Assembly (NCBI GenBank): GCA_017861215.1
Contig: JAGFXN010000097.1
Span: 1-6,450, forward strand
DNA length: 6,450 bases
Source of the DNA: Deltaproteobacteria bacterium
Lineage (GTDB): Bacteria > Desulfobacterota > Desulfuromonadia > Geobacterales > DSM-12255
Direction: 5' to 3'
Part shown: positions 5,920-6,450 of the stretch, piece after piece
Layout: every line of letters starts with the position of its first letter
How positions within the stretch are numbered: position 1 is the stretch's first letter
Notes under the pieces: generated by a model
What the model saw: only the letters and a program-made list of their open reading frames with translations
Databases searched by the model: none
What the model was told of the DNA's origin: nothing
Program-made: the position numbers and the translations under genes

Positions 5920-6450
5920 CGGTATCCCCTGAAGCAGTTGCCCGAAAAGGTCATGTAGTAATAATGGAACGCCTGTCCAGCCGATCCTGCTGGATCTTCG
6001 ATCTGGACGGCACCCTGACCCTGCCGGTGCATGATTTTATCTTCATCCGCCGGGAGTTGGAGATTCCGGCCGGTGCGGACATTCTGGGACATCTGGATGC
6101 TCTGCCGCCGCAAGAGGCTATGCATCGTCGCCGCCGGCTGGACGACATAGAGCGTGAACTGGCCGGACGAGCCGAGGCGGCACCTGGCGTTACGGAACTG
6201 CTTGAGCTGTTGCAATCCATCGGCGTGCGCATGGGCATCCTGACCCGCAACAGCTGCGAGATCGCCCTGCTGACACTGGAGGCTATCGGCGCTCACCGCT
6301 ATTTTGATGCCACCCTTGTCCTCGGGCGGGATGAAGCACCGCCAAAACCTGATCCGGCCGGGATTCAACACCTGCTTGACCGTTGTGATGCCAGTGCTGA
6401 GTGCTCGGTGATGGTAGGGGATTACCTCTTCGACCTTCAGGCCGGGCGAG
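5916..6450 (+). CDS. HAD family hydrolase, cut by the window end
   Basis: 178 codons are visible and the gene continues beyond the window. The HAD motifs are all in view. Motif I is FDLDGTLT (nucleophile Asp29, acid Asp31), motif II is ILTRN (Thr110), the motif III lysine is in PPKPDP (Lys144), and motif IV is MVGDYLFD (Asp169, Asp173). The helical cap between motifs I and II (about 40-90) resembles the phosphoglycolate phosphatase/beta-phosphoglucomutase subgroup. A soluble cytoplasmic phosphatase is likely, with unknown substrate. ATG 5916 overlaps the TGA of the preceding gene (ATGA), suggesting translational coupling. AAGGAG abuts this ATG with no spacer, so it is not an ideal ribosome site. 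The alternative in-frame ATG 5964 lies 13 bases after AAGG and begins closer to motif I. Either is possible, and the family call does not depend on it. Confidence 0.9.
   Translation, partial: MTVSPEAVARKGHVVIMERLSSRSCWIFDLDGTLTLPVHDFIFIRRELEIPAGADILGHLDALPPQEAMHRRRRLDDIERELAGRAEAAPGVTELLELLQSIGVRMGILTRNSCEIALLTLEAIGAHRYFDATLVLGRDEAPPKPDPAGIQHLLDRCDASAECSVMVGDYLFDLQAGR

Noticed and set aside
5215..6371. Long minus-strand open frames opposite the radical SAM and HAD genes (5215-5757 and 5664-6371)
   Set aside because: They lie antisense to genes with complete, recognisable family motifs. Their proteins show no domain or plausible start signal, and such frames are expected opposite GC-rich genes.

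Overview
The window looks like ordinary chromosomal DNA of a Gram-negative bacterium, most likely a deltaproteobacterium of the Geobacter/Desulfuromonadales type. This is an inference from gene content: a NikR regulator, a DUF3187 outer-membrane-type protein, a YgiQ-type radical SAM protein and the remnant of a dicluster ferredoxin of a kind common in anaerobes. No phage, insertion sequence, CRISPR array, tRNA or rRNA gene was recognised.

Layout. Positions 1-125 are non-coding as far as can be seen and hold a perfect 16-bp hairpin (24-59), probably a bidirectional terminator. On the minus strand, 1676-126 encodes a two-domain protein with an aminoglycoside-phosphotransferase-like kinase half and a P-loop ATPase half. 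Upstream of it on the same strand, 2239-1747, lies a broken 4Fe-4S ferredoxin gene. Its C-terminal end is well preserved but in a different reading frame from the cluster-binding part, one cluster cysteine is a tyrosine, and the expected N-terminal half is missing or decayed. The stretch 2240-2543 has no intact gene. From there everything reads on the plus strand: nikR (2544-2963), a DUF3187 beta-barrel candidate (3063-4067), a YgiQ-family radical SAM protein (4081-5919), and a HAD-family hydrolase (from 5916) that runs off the window end.

How the genes relate. The last three plus-strand genes are tightly packed (13-bp gap, then an ATGA start/stop overlap), so they probably form one transcript, possibly started from a candidate promoter at about 2999-3027. 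nikR lies 98 bp upstream and may be transcribed separately; no nickel transporter or hydrogenase gene is visible. The pseudogene and nikR point away from each other across the 2240-2543 gap.

No convincing new biological system is present. The observations most worth a second look are the decaying ferredoxin gene, the unusual residues in the kinase/ATPase protein, and the pairing of nikR with a putative outer-membrane protein.
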